This document shows positions 62,134 through 64,000 of a stretch of 64,000 nucleotides of DNA, one piece after another. The notes below the pieces were generated by a model. That model made no database searches, was not told the DNA's origin, and saw nothing but the letters and a program-made list of their open reading frames with translations. This DNA comes from RGIG5612 sp045546255. Lineage in GTDB: Bacteria > Bacillota > Clostridia > Lachnospirales > Lachnospiraceae. How positions within the stretch are numbered: the stretch's first letter is position 1; each line of letters opens with the position of its first letter. The stretch is from contig JAZQCK010000035.1 of NCBI GenBank assembly GCA_045546255.1, forward strand, positions 88,790 through 152,789. The letters are read 5' to 3'. Made by a program: the position numbers and the translations under genes.

Positions 62134-62592
62134 ATGAATAATGGTGTTTTGATCCGAAAAATGAATATGGATGACTATTCCGGGGTCAAGAAACTCTGGG
62201 ATACGATCAGCGGTTTTGGGATCCGTACGATCGACGATTCACGCGAAGGCGTGGAACGATTCCTTTTGAGAAATCCTGAAACCAGTATCGTTGCAGAATA
62301 TCAGGGCGAGATCATTGGAACGATCCTTTGCGGCCATGACGGCAGAAGCGCAAGTTTCTATCATGTCTGTGTCAAGAAAGAGATGCGCAGACAGGGGATC
62401 GGAAAAGCGATGGCAGTTTCTGCGATGAGGGCGCTTCAGGACGAGAAGATCAATTCTGTATCGTTAGTCGCTTATAAGACAAATGAAGCCGGTAACCAGT
62501 TCTGGCACAAAGCCGGATGGAAACAAAGAGAGGATCTGAATACCTACGACTTTGTTTTGAACGAAGAAAACATTACAAATTTTAACAGCTGA
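62134..62592 (+). CDS. GNAT-family N-acetyltransferase
   Basis: A 152-residue GNAT protein. The acetyl-CoA loop is VKKEMRRQGIGKAM (R/Q-x-x-G-x-G/A type). IRKMNMDDYSGVKKLWDTIS opens the fold, and the C-terminal strand NQFWHKAGWKQRED is typical. The pattern resembles YpeA-like members. The substrate is unknown. It is 17 bases behind the M23 gene, probably in the same transcript. Confidence 0.85.
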   Translation: MNNGVLIRKMNMDDYSGVKKLWDTISGFGIRTIDDSREGVERFLLRNPETSIVAEYQGEIIGTILCGHDGRSASFYHVCVKKEMRRQGIGKAMAVSAMRALQDEKINSVSLVAYKTNEAGNQFWHKAGWKQREDLNTYDFVLNEENITNFNS

Positions 62593-62617
62593 AACAAATA
62601 ACTATTTAGAGGCAAAT

Positions 62618-62656
62618 AAAACAGGAGTCCTGCGTAACGCAGCGGCTCCTGTTTTT
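62618..62656 (+). terminator. Intrinsic terminator of the ftsE-GNAT operon
   Basis: The outer stem AAAACAGGAG (62618-62627) pairs with CTCCTGTTTT (62646-62655), and an inner hairpin CTGCG/CGCAG (62630-62642) lies inside. It ends in a T run, and the A-rich left arm means it can also work for the convergent MFS gene. Confidence 0.85.
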
Positions 62657-62700
62657 CAGAGGGGTTTAAATATCAACTGCAGCTTTCAGGCTGCCCTTTT

Positions 62701-63975
62701 TTATTTTTCTTCTGCCTGCGGCATTTCTGTTTTGTCTTCTTTCAAGTTCTTCGGAACGATAGGAAGAACGAAGATCAGACAGAGAACAACGGCGATCAGG
62801 AACATCCACATAACACCGGAGGAAGCATTTCCGAATTTGCCGCCGAGTGAGATTGCAACAAAGCTGAAGGACTTGATGACCTGTGTCAGCGGATGGATCA
62901 CGCGGTTGACGGCGTTATATTCGCGGGCTCCGAAGATGGAGATCGCCAGTGACGGACACATGTTAAAGCATCCGCCTGAGAAGAAGGTGTTCAGGCAGAT
63001 CATGCAGATGGTGACCGTCGGATTCGTGACAAGCGCCAGAACGACGAGTGAGATGATAAATACGATACACATCAGCACAGTCGTCATTCTGGTTCCGATC
63101 TTTTTATCAATAAAACCGGTGACGATGGAACCGACAAAACCGAATGCTGCGGAATACATCATGACGGTTGGTGCATTTGCAATTCCACGGCCAAACATCA
63201 GAGGAACTAACTGTGCCGGCATACCGGAGCTCTGAAGCAGTAAAAATCCGAATGCGATGACAAAGAACCATACGATTGGAGTTGTCAGAAGTTTTTTGAT
63301 CGTCCATTTCGATTTATAGTTCTTTGCAGCTTCCTGCATGGCTTTCAGCTGTTCGACGCCTTCTTCTTTGTTATCAGGGAACAGTCCCAGCTGCTCCGGA
63401 CGTTCCTTGATCCAGAAAATGGAAAGGACGGCCATAACGGCCATGATGATCGCAAGGACCAGCATCGGGGAGCTGAGCTTTAATCCTTTTCCGAGCATAC
63501 CGGAAAAGATTGGTGTAAAGATGATATTTGCAAGATAGGTACCGGTTGTCGTGATACCTAAAATCTCAGCTTTCTTTCTCGGGAACCAGTTTGCCATCAA
63601 GGTGTTTGTGATAACGAAACCATAACCTTGAGAGAAAGCAAACATCAGGATAACACCGATCACATAAACCACCATATTGGTCGCATAACCTGCCATGAGT
63701 ACGCCAATCGCACTGACGATCAAAGAGACGACTGTTACAAGCCGGACACCTTTTTTTAAGCACCACTGTGCAAGCAGGAAAGCAGCTACTACGCCGACCA
63801 ATGATGCGATCGTGTTGATCGTATATAAAATATCTGTGCCGCATCCTAAATTACCGGCCGCCTGCGGAACAACAAAGTTTGCAGACAGACCAACGACAAA
63901 ACTGCAGAGGATATACATGATGATCGAATGGATCACCAGACTGTATCCTATCGCAAAACTTTTTTTCTTTTCCAT
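62701..63975 (-). CDS. MFS transporter, oxalate/formate antiporter-like
   Basis: A 424-residue membrane protein with 12 predicted helices. The signature between helices 2 and 3 is degenerate (LLAQWCLKKGVRLV), and PRKKAEILGITTTGTYLANI marks helix 4-5. A long charged loop (ERPEQLGLFPDNKEEGVEQL) separates the two halves, and GFIDKKIGTRMTTVLMC repeats the signature in the second half. The GLFPDN loop is common in OFA-type and related MFS proteins. The substrate cannot be told. CTCTCC-complement (GGAGAGG) precedes the start, so the full gene is in the window. Confidence 0.85.
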   Translation of the reverse strand: MEKKKSFAIGYSLVIHSIIMYILCSFVVGLSANFVVPQAAGNLGCGTDILYTINTIASLVGVVAAFLLAQWCLKKGVRLVTVVSLIVSAIGVLMAGYATNMVVYVIGVILMFAFSQGYGFVITNTLMANWFPRKKAEILGITTTGTYLANIIFTPIFSGMLGKGLKLSSPMLVLAIIMAVMAVLSIFWIKERPEQLGLFPDNKEEGVEQLKAMQEAAKNYKSKWTIKKLLTTPIVWFFVIAFGFLLLQSSGMPAQLVPLMFGRGIANAPTVMMYSAAFGFVGSIVTGFIDKKIGTRMTTVLMCIVFIISLVVLALVTNPTVTICMICLNTFFSGGCFNMCPSLAISIFGAREYNAVNRVIHPLTQVIKSFSFVAISLGGKFGNASSGVMWMFLIAVVLCLIFVLPIVPKNLKEDKTEMPQAEEK

Positions 63976-64000
63976 AACACCTCTCCTTTATTTGATACCC

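Noticed and set aside
1..64000. CRISPR arrays, prophage, insertion sequences, tRNA and rRNA genes
   Set aside because: I saw no regularly spaced repeats, integrase or transposase motifs, tRNA cloverleaf ends or rRNA sequence in either strand.

Overview
The window reads as chromosomal DNA from a strictly anaerobic, low-to-mid GC Bacillota of the Clostridia type. The grounds are: AGGAGG-like ribosome binding sites, oxygen-sensitive class III ribonucleotide reductase (NrdD/NrdG), a NuoEF-type formate dehydrogenase with FdhD and a FocA-family channel, PucR/CdaR-type regulators, an archaeal-like PurO IMP cyclohydrolase, and short intergenic gaps ending in hairpin terminators. I cannot name the genus. 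Almost everything is ordinary core metabolism. I see no prophage, transposase, CRISPR array, rRNA or tRNA.

Layout. 1-1153: 3' part of an AAA-type ATPase cut by the window edge. 1146-3933: a PucR-type regulator divergent from a uroporphyrinogen-decarboxylase-like methyltransferase. 4025-8759: a very large coiled-coil FtsX-type permease and its GAF-ABC fusion ATPase. 9219-16977: an arginine cluster, argG-argH-argC-argJ-argB-argD, followed by a protein with a HEPN-like motif and CBS domains; ArgR-like palindromes precede argG. 17057-21768: a 54-residue small protein, malic enzyme, a methyltransferase, a DUF975/zinc-ribbon membrane protein and an ArsB/SLC13-like carrier. 21845-28508: an M3-type lipoprotein peptidase, pyridoxamine kinase, a polar amino acid ABC transporter and an orphan galactokinase. 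28519-28858: a large inverted-repeat element. 29046-31946: nrdD-nrdG behind paired NrdR-like boxes. 32018-34552: a DUF2130 protein and an acyltransferase. 34685-42166: formate dehydrogenase/NuoEF, a YbjQ protein, a FocA-like channel and FdhD. 42408-45759: mnmA, a tandem cystatin-like lipoprotein and glyA. 45784-56634: de novo purine synthesis behind a ZTP riboswitch (purE, then purF-M-N-O-H-D-L). 56876-62592: a CdaR-type regulator, ftsE-ftsX, a C-terminal processing protease, an M23 hydrolase and a GNAT protein. 62701-63975: an MFS transporter.

How the genes work together. The arginine cluster covers glutamate acetylation by ArgJ recycling through ArgB/C/D to ornithine, and ArgG/H from citrulline to arginine; the carbamoyltransferase and carbamoyl phosphate synthase are not here. 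The purine cluster covers PRPP to phosphoribosylamine (PurF), GAR (PurD), FGAR (PurN), FGAM (PurL), AIR (PurM), N5-CAIR/CAIR (PurE), AICAR to FAICAR (stand-alone formyltransferase) and IMP (PurO); purC and purB must lie elsewhere. glyA just upstream supplies the one-carbon units. The formate genes form one functional block: enzyme, sulfurtransferase and channel. FtsEX, protease and M23 hydrolase form a division or elongation peptidoglycan-remodelling unit.

The points I find most worth following are: the HEPN-like/CBS fusion at the end of the arg operon; two unexplained inverted-repeat elements that each carry two competing 5' arms (11839-11957 and 28519-28858); a PurF that lacks the N-terminal glutaminase cysteine; a GAF-ABC ATPase fusion paired with a coiled-coil permease; and a lipoprotein with two cystatin-like repeats.
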